64,000 bases of DNA, taken from NCBI GenBank assembly GCA_017591395.1, contig WEDG01004963.1, positions 60,830 to 124,829 on the forward strand. Direction: 5' to 3'. Source of the stretch: Schistocephalus solidus. Taxonomy: Eukaryota; Platyhelminthes; Cestoda; Diphyllobothriidea; Diphyllobothriidae. This document shows positions 22,330 through 33,639 of this stretch, in pieces (position 1 is the stretch's first letter; each line of letters starts with the position of its first letter). Made by a program: the position numbers and the translations under genes. The notes beneath the pieces were generated by a model. That model searched no databases. It worked only from the letters and a program-made list of their open reading frames with translations, and was not told where the DNA came from.

Positions 22330-23900
22330 CCTGGTTTAGACACGATCCCTGCTGAGATTTACAAGCATGGTGTACCCCAGCTGATGAATCGACTCACAAG
22401 CTCTTCCAGGAGATGTGGCACCAAGGACAAGTCCCTTAGGATTCTAAAGACGCCACAATTGTCTACAAGCAGAAAGGGAACTGCCAACTCTGCGACAACC
22501 ACCGAGGAATTTCGCTACTGATCATCGCTGAAAAGATCTTTGCCCGCGTTCTCCTCAACCGCTTGAACGCTCACCTGGAGCAAGGACTGCTCCTGGAAAG
22601 CCAATGTGGCTTCCGACGACACATAGGGACAATCGACATGATCTTCGCTACTCGCCAGCTGCACGAGAAGTGCCAAGAGATGAGGACTCACTTCTACACT
22701 ACCTTTGTGGATCTGACGAAAGCCTTTGACACGGTGAACGACGACTGACTGTGGAAATTCATGCAGAAATTCAGCTGTCCTGAACGTTTCACACATATGG
22801 TACGTCAGCTTCACGACAGGATGATGGTGCGCATCACTGACAACGGAACGGTATCCGAAGCATTTGCAGTGACCAACGGAGTGAAGCAGGGCTGCGTATT
22901 GGCTCCCACTCTGTTCAGTCTCATGTTCACGGCTATGCTGATGGACGCCAAGCGTGAGGAGCAGCCTGGTATCCGCATCGCCTACAGAACTGACGGGCAC
23001 CTTCTCAACTATCGGCGTATGCAGGCTTCAACACGCGTGTCTACGGCTACAGTCCATGACTTGCTCTTCACGGACGACTGCGCCCTTAACACCGTGATGG
23101 AGAAGGACATGCAACGGAGTATGGACCTCTTCGCCGCAGGCTGCTCCGATTTTGGATTAACAATCAGTACAGCCAAAACGGTTGTCATGCACCAGCCGCC
23201 ACCCAACGCGTAATACAATGCTCCTCAAATCAATTTCAACGGTGCTCAAATCAAAAACTTGGAAAACTTCGCTTATCTAGGAAGCACGCTGTCACGCAAC
23301 ACGATAATCGATGATGAGGTTGCCCAACTGATCTACAAAGCTAATCAGGCTTTCGGCCGGCTGCAGGCCTGCGTGTGGAATCGCCACGATATTCACCTGA
23401 TCACCAAACTGAAGATGTACAGGGCAATCGTCTTGACGACACTCCTTTACGGAGAGGAGACCTGAACTGTCGACTCTTACCAAGCCAAGAAGCTTAATCA
23501 CTTCCATCTCAGCTGTCCCCGTAGAATACTGAAGCTGAGATGGCAAGACAGGATCCCGGATACGTAAGTCGAGGAGCGTACCAGAATCCTCAGCATCCAC
23601 GCCATGCTGAGGCAAGTGCAACTGCAATGGAGCGGCCACCTGGTAAGAATGGACGACGAGCGTCTACCCAAACGACTTTTCTACGGAGATGTCACTACGG
23701 GTGCTCGCCGACAGGGAGGTCAAAAACGACGCTACAAGGACACTTTGATTAAATCGCTGAAGCAACTGCGAATCAACCCGGTGACCTGGAAGGACCTTGC
23801 CCAGGATAGACCAGCATGGAAAAGATCCGTGAAGACGCGTTCAGCAATCTATGAGGCCAACCGGATTGCCACCGCCAAGGCCAAAAGAGTGGCACGATAG
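22330..23900 (+). pseudogene. reverse transcriptase of A2 (broken)
   Basis: Visible RT motifs: LTKAFDTVN (motif A, about 22710), TNGVKQGCVLAPTLFSLMF (motif B, about 22870) and LLFTDDCALN (motif C, about 23060). Motif C reads TDD where family members normally have ADD; the two catalytic aspartates remain. Post-RT sequence includes NFAYLGSTLSRN (23262) and RLPKRLFYGDV. Stops and frame changes occur near 22745, 23211 and 23464. It acted on target-primed cDNA synthesis when intact. Confidence 0.85.
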
Positions 23901-23917
23901 TCACCAGCGCCCTGGAC

Positions 23918-24769
23918 CAAATTGTCGATGCACAGGCCCTGCAACATGCCCGCGCGGTCAACGCATCTTCCACGTGCGAATCAGCCTTGTTGGACATCTT
24001 CGGACGCTATACACCAATAATCTCATAATTCCAACTTCTACTTCAAATTCTGCCAACCCTCATTCAGACTCCCCCACCATCACTCCTGGCATCAATTCCA
24101 TTACTTCCACCATCATAGAGACCACATCCCTCTACTCATCGCCTGTAACCCCCACCACCGCAACCACCACCACCACTATCAGCGATGGGGTATCTCTCCT
24201 AAACTCTCCTCAATGCGACCGCACATTCACCTCACGCGTCGGCCTGGTCAGTCACTTGCGACTCCATCGTACGGAGACTGGTGAACCAGTGCCTGGAGCA
24301 CCAACACACAGCAGAGGTCGTCACCTCCACTGTCCTCACTGTATTCGCGCATTCACTCATCGCATGGGCCTATTCGGTCACATGCGCATCCATGACAGCA
24401 GAATTCACGGCAATACCGACAACACCGATACATCATGCACATCCTCCGCTCCTGCAATTCTATCCACCACTGCCACCCCGACTACCATGAATGAAATCCC
24501 CCCAGCCTTTACCGATTCCTCCTGCCCACAATACGCCCGCAAATTCAACTCACGCAACGGCCTGGTCAGTCACCTGCGAATCTATTGCACGGATGCAAAG
24601 AACCCGTGCCTGGGGCTCCAACATACAGTCGCCACGCCCGCCTCCACTGCATTCACTGCTCCTGCACATTTATACACCGCATGGGAATATAAGGACACAT
24701 GCGCCTCCACGACAACCTGCGGTAAACCACCGGAGGCTAAGCCACATCAGCGCACACCATCTACACTAA
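23918..24769 (+). CDS. C2H2 zinc-finger C-terminal domain of A2
   Basis: The reading frame that carries this part opens at 23851. Finger-like units recur about every 70-90 residues, each ending in a GL-(V/F)-(S/G)-H-(L/M)-R motif. The best is CPHCIRAFTHRMGLFGHMRI (about 24330-24390), and the next best SPQCDRTFTSRVGLVSHLRL. A first unit near 23955 has lost a cysteine and a later one (about 24521) is CPQYARKFNSRNGL with one cysteine missing. Linkers are very rich in Thr, Ser and Pro. The last residues before the stop are read from the inserted B1 end, so the true C terminus is missing. Nucleic-acid binding for target or RNA recognition is plausible but inferred. Confidence 0.75.
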
Positions 24770-26318
24770 TTGAGAATTTAGAATTTATATTTGGTTAGCA
24801 CCGGCAAGGCACTGTCTTAGCAAACATTAGTAACGAAATAAAGTCATGACAATGTGTGCAGATAAAATGTACAAATTCATAACTTGTCCTGCTATGTCAA
24901 CAGTTAGCGATGTTTTAAAATTAAAGGTGAACTAGAAAAAATAGGCAGTAAAAAAAACTCCTACCATAAAAATCGAGGCAGAGTTCAATAAGCCTTCATT
25001 TTTAAATAGAAGGGACGAAGAAAAAAACTGATTAGGAAAAAAGGGTCAGGTGGTAGAGTAGGGTAATACGGTAGTAGCATTTCAGAATGAGATAATGAAA
25101 CGTCGAGATGATTAGTTCTTGATCACTTAGGCGTATGAAACAAAATATCACGAAAATGCGTCTATGAACTTAAGTCCTCAGCATCTTAGGATCCAGAATT
25201 GAATTCTGATGATGGTTAGTATCCAAAGAAACGGTAGCATTTTATACTGTGGACCACCGAATGTGTACGTCCGAATGACGTCATTGTTTGGATGACTGGT
25301 GATATAATGAGACATCATAGTTCATGGGCGACCCGAGGTTGTGCAAAATATAGTTTCAAGAGGGTCATTTAAATTCCTGATGGTCCTTTCTCCGAGTCAT
25401 GGGGAAAGCTACTGGGAAAAGATGAGGAAAATAAAAGGTTAATAGAATCAGTGTTAAGATAAATGTGCAGTCTTCGCTTGAATGCAGATAGACTAGTTAA
25501 CGACCTAATTTCAGTTGACAAGTTATTCCAAAGAAAACTGTACCTAGAAGCAAAGAAGAGAGAGCGTTTACACGTGGAGGATGCAGGGGGAGGTATAATT
25601 AGTGCAGAATTTCTTAGGTTATAAGGAAGACTAACAGGGGTAATGACAGAAAGCTTGGGGAGAGTTGAAACTATTATTTAGTCGGAAAAGGAAACAAAAG
25701 CCTGCTTCAAGTCTCCTGACCCAAAAGAAATTTTAGCTTCATTAGCTGGCATCTTGTTGAGTAGGAATTAGTTAAAAGAGTCGGAAATAGGAGTTTTTTT
25801 GTGAAATGTCTTTGGACATTTTCAATTTTTGAACGGCTAGATTCGTTCATTAAACCAAAGAAAGGACAGCAATATTAAAGAATGGGAAGTACAAACATAC
25901 GATAAAGTCTTAATTTAAATTTCAGTAAGGTAGAAATTATAAGAAATAAAGCCGCAAATCTGAGCAGCTTTGGCCTTAATTCTATCGGCATGAGGTGAAA
26001 GATCTAATTTATTGGTGTAGCTTAAGCCCAATTCCTTGATGGAGGAACATTCAATCATAGGGCAACCTTCAAAAATAAGAGGTTGCGGCAGCCTTACAGG
26101 CCCCAAACCTCATGTAGCGACACTTAGTAGGTTCGAAATCCATTTGCCATGTGGAGCTCCAGGCCGAAAGAGCGTCTAAGTCTGAATGATTTTGTTTTAG
26201 GCACCGTTCGGTCGTAGAGTTAGAGAAGGAATACACTCATTTGAGGTCATCAGCATAAATAAAAGATTGAGAATGTTTAACTATCGATGAAATATCATTT
26301 ATATACAGTAAGAACAAC
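24770..26318 (-). mobile_element. family B retrotransposon, 5'-truncated copy B1
   Basis: The minus-strand 3' end is at 24770; the same terminus is found at 31003, 37915 and 62074. It includes the 3' UTR, the C-terminal coding part (LPQPLIFEGCPMIECSSIKE at about 26100-26040) and the RT motif C region, ending where similarity stops at about 26318. Several frameshifts. It is inserted into the zinc-finger end of A2. Confidence 0.85.
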
Positions 26319-26349
26319 AATACATAGACAACACCCGCACAAGCATCAT

Positions 26350-26645
26350 AATGTACCTGATAAAATCACGGTGTCTTATAAACCATGGCTTGGAAGGCTG
26401 CCAATCTGACGCTTACACCAGACCATGCCATCGGCCCATTGTATGTGCTGTGTGTGTCGAGTGGCTGACCAGTGAACTAAGAGTCAGATGGCGATGGCTC
26501 CTTCATATCCCCTGAGTAAGTAAATCCTGGTGTGTGCATTATGTTGGCCAGGTCGTGCTGTGGCGCGCGAAGACGGGTACACCAACCCGTCAGCCAATGC
26601 GCCCAATCCCACCTCAGAAAACTAACTGGCTCGGATTGTGGTCTA
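26350..26645 (+). repeat. dispersed repeat D, copy upstream of B2
   Basis: ATCACGGTGTCTTATAAACC and GGCTTGGAAGGCTG, then GTGGCTGACCAGTGAACTAA and GGCTCCTTC, match 31075-31230 in order. The first 43 codons of the long ORF starting at 26532 come from this repeat, not from family B. Confidence 0.6.
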
Positions 26646-26659
26646 GAGCCTTTTATAAA

Positions 26660-27443
26660 CATGGTCAGTACTGAGTCAATTGACCGACATAAAAGGAGTT
26701 TCAATTTTCTTTTAAAAAACGTTCCCAAGAGTACAATCCCCCTGGACGTTGCATTTCATTTCCTTTACTCGTGCGGCTTTAACTTTAAAGTCGCTGAAGC
26801 TAAAAGGTTGTCTTCCCGTAGTAAAAACCCGCCTACTCTGGTCAAACTTTTTTCAGCAATTGAAGTTGGCCATATTTTCTCTAAACATGAGCACTTAGCT
26901 CAATATTTGAAAAAAAATAAGTTGTTTATCTGTAGGGATAAAACCCCAATGGAACGTCGGGTTTCACCCTCCTTAGCAAACAAGAAGCCTTGGTCTACAA
27001 CTTCAATACCAACAGTTATCTCAGAGGTTTGTCCTCTAGCTAATGCACGCCCACGGCCCTGCGGATCGACAGGAATTTTGATTCCAGCTGAATCGTCACC
27101 CGTTAACCGTGTTCCTGGTTTGAGTGAAATTGTGTCAAAACCACTTCTTACTCATCCCAAGCAATCCATGCCTGCTTTAGCTGCAAAATCTACTAACCCT
27201 AAGAAAACTCCCAGTAAATATGAATCATTGGCTAATCCAGGCATTAAAATCAGTAATGTCTTTACCGATAGGAAACCTGCTAACCCCTCAGCATCTACAA
27301 CAGCTGCGAACGCTAACTTTAGCATCTTTCCCAACCCAAAAAGTGTCCGAAATCCCCAAATGTCACCAGTTTTTCGAAATCATTTATTCCTTTTTAAAAT
27401 GCACGTTTTCCGCCAATTTATGCTAACTTCCCTCAAAATCTAA
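26660..27443 (+). CDS. family B ORF1 (gag-like), 261 aa
   Basis: Translation from the internal ATG at 26660 (MVSTESIDRHKRS) is preferred because upstream codons belong to repeat D and because the B fragment at 50010-50345 begins at the same place. Residues 10-100 form a compact region (RSFNFLLKNVP, SSRSKNPPTLVKLFSAIEV, FICRDKTPMERR) that resembles the RNA-binding folds of LINE ORF1 proteins. The rest is basic, Pro/Ser-rich and probably disordered. Presumed role: RNA binding in the retrotransposition particle. Family identity is inferred from position and composition. Confidence 0.6.
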
Positions 27444-27739
27444 TTTCTATGCCACCACCTATCTTTCAAACGCCACAATATAGCCTTCCTTTCCAAGGTT
27501 TTCATCCAAATATGCCGTTGTACAATAATCTCAGTTCTCTTAACAGTAACATTTCGACAAATTGTAGACCAGAGCAATTTTGTTTCCCACCTTTCGTTTC
27601 TTCTTTCCAGTTTTCTTCTCCGCCACCAAATTATCCTTTTTTATAAATACTGATGAGCGTAACCTGTAGCTCAGGAATACGCTCAGCTTAGTTTCACTCA
27701 ATGCGAGGTCAGTTGTAAATAAGATGGCTTGAGCTTAGA

Positions 27740-28499
27740 ACAGTAGCCTTTGAGCTTGATCCAGATGTGCTGTGCATCACTGAATCCTGGGCTCACTCTC
27801 TTATTTCTGACTCGACGCTTGCTATAGATAATTTCAATTTTTACCGACAAGACCGCACTGAAAAACGTGGCGGTGGTTGCCTCCTTTATATTAAGTTATC
27901 CTTTGTACATTTCTCTTTTTCGGCTGAGCATTTCGTCCTTTTCTGGAAATGTATGCTTTGCTTCAGTCATCCTCCCGCACAATAAAAAAGCGGTAATTGG
28001 CTGTGTCTATAATCCTCCGTGTTATTCTGGCAATGAAAGTGAGCTCTGTGAACTATTTGAAAAAGTTGCAGACACTCAATTTGATGTCAAAATAATCGTA
28101 GGCAATTTTAGTCTGCCAGACATTGACTGGCAGGCAAATTCCTCTCCGCCTAAACATCAGGAATTGGTCGATCCTATTAACTTTTCAAACATATCCCAAC
28201 TGGTCAGATCAGTTACTAGAAATGACAACATTTTAGATTTAGTTTTTTCAAATGATGTCCACCCTCTCTTTATGAATTTTTATCATGATCTTTTCACAAG
28301 TGATCACGCGAAAATTCACTGTTGTTTTCCAGTCCCCCTTCTTACGAAGCCTGAGGTTAAATGCAATAACCTCGACTTTGCTAACACAAACCATGAAATG
28401 ATAAATAATTTCGTAAGCACTCTAGATTGGCATAGCATATTCTCAATCAACGATCCAAACTTTTTCCATGAGCTATTGCAGAGTCTCACAGAAAAATAA
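27740..28499 (+). pseudogene. family B endonuclease (frameshifted)
   Basis: AP-endonuclease features of non-LTR elements are visible: LCITESWAHSL (about 27770) with the ETW-type catalytic Glu, the RTEKRGGGCLLYIK stretch, IGCVYNPP (about 28000), GNFSLPDIDW (about 28100; the usual GDFN has become GNFS) and SDHAKIH (about 28300). The frame changes between 27940 and 27985. The loss of the GDFN aspartate would impair catalysis. Confidence 0.8.
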
Positions 28500-28619
28500 T
28501 CCAGGCTTTTATCCTGTTTAAGATTTTTAATTCAAATACAGCTTCTTCTACTGTTCCGCATTTTCTCAAGAACAGACATAAAAAATTACGAAAACAATTT
28601 AATGATTCATCTTAAAGCT

Positions 28620-30530
28620 CTTTGTCAGTTCATTTAAGGATTGCACAAATATTTGAATTAGCATCGAAAATTAGGCTCGCGAGAGATAAGCGTAGGGAGT
28701 CTCGGGCACTAAGTGATGGCAATTCATCCAAATCTGTTGCTCATATCTTCCATGTTCGGTCATCGGCTAAGCGTGTGAATGTAACTCCGCCCTTACTCGA
28801 CTGTAACAAAAAAATTTGTTACAGATGATCTGGGCAAAGCAAAGTTGTTAAATTCGTTTTTTTGCCAACCACTTTACCACTGAAACTAGCCCCACTCACA
28901 CAATTCCTCTGCTTTCAAATTCACTTCTAACAATCATTAATTTCTCGCCTTCATGTATTCAAAAGGAAATAGCTCATCTAAAAAATTCACATTCGGTTGG
29001 AACTAATAACATTCCAAACTCACTTATTAAACAGTTAAGGGATTTTCCACCTTTACTAAGCAAGTTATTCTCAGTATTTCTCGAAAATGGTTTCTTCCCC
29101 GATTATTGGGAAACTTCTATTATAATACCAGTTTTGAAATCGGGTTCGCGCTCGGACATTCATAACTATCGCGGTGTTCATAAAACGCCATCTCTTGCTA
29201 AACTCTTCGAAAAACAAATTGCAAATCAAATCACGGATTTTTGCATAAGCAATCAAATTATCAACTGTTCCCAACACGGCTTCTTACCAGACCGCTCTTG
29301 TGAAACCTGCCACATGTCTTTTCTAAATCTACTAACCTCTCTTCGTTATGATCATCTCTCTGTGGTAGTTATCTATGTTGATCTTAGTAAGGCATTCGAT
29401 AAAGTGCCTCATAAACGACTTCTAGCTAAACTAGAAGCTAAAGGATCTCGTAGTCCCCTTACTGACTTTATTAGATCATACCTAAACGAACGATCACAAA
29501 AGTTTTAGTAGGGTCCTCATACTCAAGTGCTACCCCGATTGTTAGTGGTGTCCTTCAAGGTACCGTATTAGGTCCTTTGTTGTTCTTATTGTATATAAAT
29601 GATATTTAATCGATAGTAAAACATTCTTAATCTTTTATTTATGCTGATGACCTCACATGCGTGTATTCCTTCTCTAAATCTACGACCGAACGGTGCCTAG
29701 AACAAATTCATTCAGACTAAGACGCTCTTTCGGCCTGGAGCTCCACATGGCTAATGGAGTTCTCACCTACTAAGTGTCGCTACATGAGGTTTGGGGCCTG
29801 TAAGGCTGCCGCAACCTCTAATCTTTGAAGGTTGCCCTATGATTGAATGTTCCTCCATCAAGGAATTGGGCTTAAGCTTCAACAATAAATTTGATCTTTC
29901 GCCTAATGCCGATAGAATTACGGCCAAAGCTGCTCAGATTTGCGGCTTTATTTCTTATAATTTCTACCTTACTGAATTTAAATTAAGACTTTATCGTATG
30001 TTTGTACTTCCCATTCTTGAATTTTGCTGTCCTTTCTTTGGTTTAATGAACGAATCTAGCAGTTCAAAAATTGAAAATGTCCAAAGACATTTCACAAAAA
30101 AACTCCTATTTCCGGCTCTTTTAACTACTTCCTACTCCACAAGATGCCAGCTAATGAAGCTAAAATTTCTTTGGGTAAGGAGACTTGAAGCAGGCTTTTG
30201 TTTCCTTTTCCGACTAAATAATATTTCAACTCTCCCCAAGCTTTCTGTCATTACCCCTGTTAGTCTTCCTTATAACCTAAGAAATTCTGCACTAATTATA
30301 CCTCCCCTGCATCCTCCACGTGTAAACGCTCTCTTCTTTGCTTCTAGGTATAGTTTTTCTTTGGAATAACTTGCCAATTGAAATTAGGTCGTTAACTAGT
30401 CTATCTGCATTCAAGCGAAGACTGCACATTTATCTTAACACTGATTCTATTAACCTTTTATTTTCCTCATCTTTTCCCAGTAGCTTTCCCCATGACTCGG
30501 AGAAAGGACCATCGGGAATTTTAAGTGACC
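28620..30530 (+). pseudogene. family B reverse transcriptase and C-terminal region (broken)
   Basis: Fingers: SRSDIHNYRGVHKTPSLAKL (from 29146). Motif A: IYVDLSKAFDKVPHKRL (about 29370). Motif B: a GTVLGPLLFLLYIN-like stretch (about 29565). Motif C: FYADD (about 29640). The C-terminal part 29791-30500 includes FVLPILEFCCPFFG and FLWNNLPIEIRS. Stops or shifts occur near 28830, 29508, 29609 and 30368. Confidence 0.85.
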
Positions 30531-31074
30531 CTCTTGAAACTATATTTTCGCTACCTCGAGTCGCCCATGAACTACGATGTCTCCTTATATCACCAGTCCT
30601 CCAAACGATGACGTCATTCGGACGTACACATTTGGTGGTCCACAGTCTAAAATGCTAGTGTTTTTTGGATGCTATCCATCATCAGAATTCAATTCTGGAT
30701 CCTACGATGCTGAGGACTTAAGTTCATAGACGCATTTTCGTGATATTTTGTTTCGTACGCCGAAGTGATCAAGAACGAATCACCTCGACGTTTCAATATC
30801 TCATTTTTATGGTAGGAGTTTTTTTCAGTGCCTAATTTTTTCTAGTTCACCTTTAATTTTTAAACATTGCTTACTGTTGACATAGCAGGACAAGTTATGT
30901 ATTTGTACATTTTATCTGCACAAATTGTCCTAATTTTATTTCGTTACTAATGTTTGCTTAGACAGTGCCTTCCCGGTGCTAACCAAATATAAATTTTTAA
31001 ATTGTGGGGGTTGGGGAGAGAGTGAGGTCGACAGCTAAACGCCTTTTTCTCACTTTAAACAATCTGACGCGCTT

Positions 31075-31497
31075 GAAACTATCACGGTGTGCTAAAAGCC
31101 GTGGCTTGGAAGGTTAACAACTGACGGGATTCCTCAGACCGCGTGGTCAGCCCAATGTGTGTTTTGTGTGGAATAGCTGACTGGTGGACTGAGAGTCAGG
31201 CTGCAATGGCTCCTTCTTAATGTGGCCTTTATGTCACTCCCACTCTGTGGGATCCGAGCCAGGTGTGGTGGTACGCCGAGAGGTGGCTCTGGCCGAGCCA
31301 GCCACCTGCGCCCTCTCACATCTCCAGTCTTCTTAACTCTGTCTTGACACTGGGCTCAGGTAAGGGAGGAGTATAGAGTGTGGTAGCTGCAGTGCAAGGC
31401 TACAACCACTTGAAACTAATTCACGCGCAAGTCACCGTCCCTGCACCACCCTTCCGTGGAGCATACGGTGGACATAGTCAAAATCAACGGTCGAACT
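31075..31497 (+). repeat. dispersed repeat D, longest copy
   Basis: From ATCACGGTGTGCTAAAAGCC to CATACGGTGGACATAGTCAA. Its 5' part matches 26350-26520 and its 3' part matches 5501-5725, so D is a family of more than 400 bases with partial copies. No coding frame. SINE or LINE-tail origin cannot be decided. Confidence 0.65.
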
Positions 31498-31815
31498 ATC
31501 AGGTCACTAACCACTAGCTATAGCTTGCCCATAACCAGAAGGTGTAACACATAACCAGATGATTAAATTCTTCATCTCTGTGTATATTGCAGGTCGTCGT
31601 ATAAGGTTCATAAAAGGATAAGTAATTACTTCTCGTGGGAGCTTCCAGTCATAGGATGCGCACGCAAAGTACGTTTGGATTTGCAGCTTGACTTCTAGGT
31701 GCAGATACGGCAGCTCATCTAGCTATCACAGATAGTAACCGCGGCGTCGTAAATTGCGTGATTTACGAAGTTGGCGTTATCTTAGCCCTTTCGGCCCGAA
31801 TTCTATGTAAACCCT
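31498..31815 (+). repeat. dispersed repeat E, copy 1
   Basis: About 320 bases, from AGGTCACTAACCAC to CCCTTTCGGCCCGAATTCTA, match 40889-41207 in the same orientation, with internal indels (for instance CGCAAAGTACGTTTGGATTT shared). Non-coding. It follows repeat D directly. Confidence 0.75.
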
Positions 31816-32910
31816 ACCTGCACAGGGCCCCGCCAGCAGAATGGGCCAATCCCCATCGACTTTCAGGCTATATTTAAAACATGGTCAGGCTTCTTGTAAA
31901 GGCAATATTTATAAGATAAAATACTGTTTAAGCCTTATTACAGGGTACTTTGATGAACTGATTTTGGATGGTTTGTTTAAGTCAGACATTTAGACGCCAT
32001 TTGTCTACTAAGCACGTGCCGGCCTGCCGTGTTACTTATACGACTGACATTGTTCTCAAAGCTGCTGATACTCAGGTAGTAAATTCAGAGGTCTGGAGAT
32101 GTTTTGTATGGTAATTTGCTACCTTTTGCCTTTCAAATTTCATGTTAAGTTGCGCATGCTTGAGTTAAATGAAAAACATACACGGTAATTTTTGTAGCTC
32201 ACTGAATGTTTAATCTGCCCTCATATCATTTATATATTGTGTTCAGTTGTCCATGAAAAGTAACCATGAGGGGAAAATATTACGTAATCAAGAGGAGCAC
32301 CGTGTATAAGTGAGTATTGCGAGAATTGCAGGCGTATTATGCCGCAACCGAAGTAGCAGATGGTCCTTCGCCATCTTCATCGTCGGCGTTATACCCCTCA
32401 CCGGAGCCTCAAATCTTTCCCGAGGTTTCAACTGGTAGGTTTTCAGGCAATGTAATTTTGAGTTGGAATGCAGAATCAACCTGATACTGGTCGGTGACAG
32501 ACCGTGCGTTCTGAGTTCTGTTTCCTCTAATGGAATACAGTACCATCCGTTTGTTGACTGTTCTGACTTTTTTACAACATCTTCTAGCCTTTCCATGTTT
32601 AAAGCCTCAAATTTAGCAATTACTCCTTCGACTGGAGCCCTTATCTGATATTATATGTAAATATGTCGCTTTTACCATAGGGTATCACTATATTTTTCCT
32701 TCCCTTGATGCACACGTTCCAAAAATGACTATTTTCGAAGTTTTTTTCACTCGTATTTTTTTCAGAGTTTTTCCGTACACACGTTTAAATTAGATTTTTA
32801 ATCAATTATGATTTGCTTGTAAATCATGTGTGGTGTACGTAGATGTACTGCGTTGTTGAATTTATCAATGACAAAATACCTTGTCTGTTAACTGGCAATA
32901 AAAAAATAAT
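31816..32910. other. spacer, no accepted feature
   Basis: A minus frame at about 32412-32645, bounded by an AG and a GTGAGG, encodes a protein-like stretch (LEDVVKKSEQSTNGWYC). It has no partner exon and no recognised family. Otherwise AT-rich and featureless. Confidence 0.35.
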
Positions 32911-32913
32911 TAA

Positions 32914-33495
32914 ATTAAAAGCGTGTCCGCTGTGGCCAAAGCTTGGTTCGTGAATGAGCACTGCGTCAGGTGGTCCAAAACCCAAAGCAGAGTGAGTGCT
33001 TGTTGCAGAATAACCTGCAGCCACCTGCAAATACAAAATTTTACCCAGTTTGGGTCCTCAGAGAAAACCTGACCATCGAAAAGGCCCGTAAGTTGGTGAA
33101 AAAGGCTGAGGAGATGAACGCCCTCTCCAGCTCCGAGCCAACTGAGCTAAGAAGGGGCTTCAGAAGGAAGTTAGTTTCCAACGCTATTCATATATCCATT
33201 TTGATATCCACGCCAGTCTACTTCGGCATCCGAAGAAGACGATGAATTTATTCGGAGGCCAAAAGATCCAGAACGGAGACTGGCTGGCTGGCCGATGGCG
33301 TTACTGATATTGCAGTAAGAACCTTTGACAATATTATTTTTAGGCCTAGGAATGATGAGAATATACCGGGCCCATCGATGCCTGGGAGTACACCAGCACG
33401 ACCTTCTCCGCCGTCCACTTATCAGTAAGCATTTTTTTACTAATGTGTACCTCAGACTACTACCTGAACGATCTGAAGGTGTCCTTTCAAGGGTA
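32914..33495 (+). pseudogene. N-terminal fragment of a DUF4806-type gene with micro-introns (H)
   Basis: Exon a (about 32914-32991) encodes AVAKAWFVNEHCVRWSK. A 29-nt intron (32992-33020, GTGAGT...CTGCAG) joins it in phase to exon b (33021-33168), with VWVLRENLTIEKARKLVKKA. Exon c (33217-33314), exon d (33344-33424) and exon e (from 33456) are separated by introns of 29 and 31 nt (GTAAGA...TTTTTAG, GTAAGC...CCTCAG). The W...C...W then W-x-V-x(3)-E-x-L-T-x(3)-A-(K)-x(2)-KKAEE pattern resembles the region that precedes DUF4806 in many invertebrate proteins (from memory). The b-c junction is out of phase by one base, and no DUF4806 domain follows, so it is a decayed fragment. Confidence 0.5.
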
Positions 33496-33639
33496 ATAGG
33501 CATTGTCTTTGAAGACCCTGTTAAAAAATATTACCTACAATAATGCATTTGATTTACACGTTACAGCAAAGTAGTGGATAACTTATTCACATAGAAAGAA
33601 AATGGTTTTATAAGAGTGGAATCTAGGAATTTTAATCCT

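Larger units (their letters stand above)
21395..24769 (+). mobile_element. family A non-LTR retrotransposon (copy A2), 5' truncated
   Basis: Order of domains: the end of an AP-type endonuclease (21405-21660, with DGWTDHRLV holding the late His of the fold); a linker (21672-22330); reverse transcriptase (22330-23215); a thumb and post-RT region ending ...RIATAKAKRVAR (23900); and a Ser/Thr/Pro-rich C2H2 zinc-finger tail (23918-24769). At least six frameshifts or stops break it, including 22326, 22410 and 22745. The 3' end is cut where the reversed 3' end of B1 begins (24770). Its RT and endonuclease layout suggests an RTE- or CR1-like LINE; the clade assignment is inference. Confidence 0.85.
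26660..31003 (+). mobile_element. family B non-LTR retrotransposon, near full length (copy B2)
   Basis: Contains ORF1 (26660-27443), endonuclease (about 27740-28499), RT (about 28960-29660) and a C-terminal region to about 30530, then a 3' UTR ending near 31003 at the terminus shared with other B copies. Protein order and motifs fit the CR1/Jockey group. Frameshifts break the endonuclease near 27950, the region 28840-29130 and the RT near 29508 and 29610. No clear target duplication was identified. It is the reference copy for the B fragments in this window. Confidence 0.85.

Noticed and set aside
26532..26659. Extended N terminus of family B ORF1
   Set aside because: These 43 codons lie in repeat D, and another B copy begins at the internal ATG.
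28810..28830. TGTAACAAAAAAATTTGTTACA palindrome as a terminator or binding site
   Set aside because: It is inside family B coding sequence and is found in both B2 and B7, so it is explained by the element.
32412..32645. Possible minus-strand exon between AG and GTGAGG
   Set aside because: Protein-like, but no partner exon, domain or repeat support.
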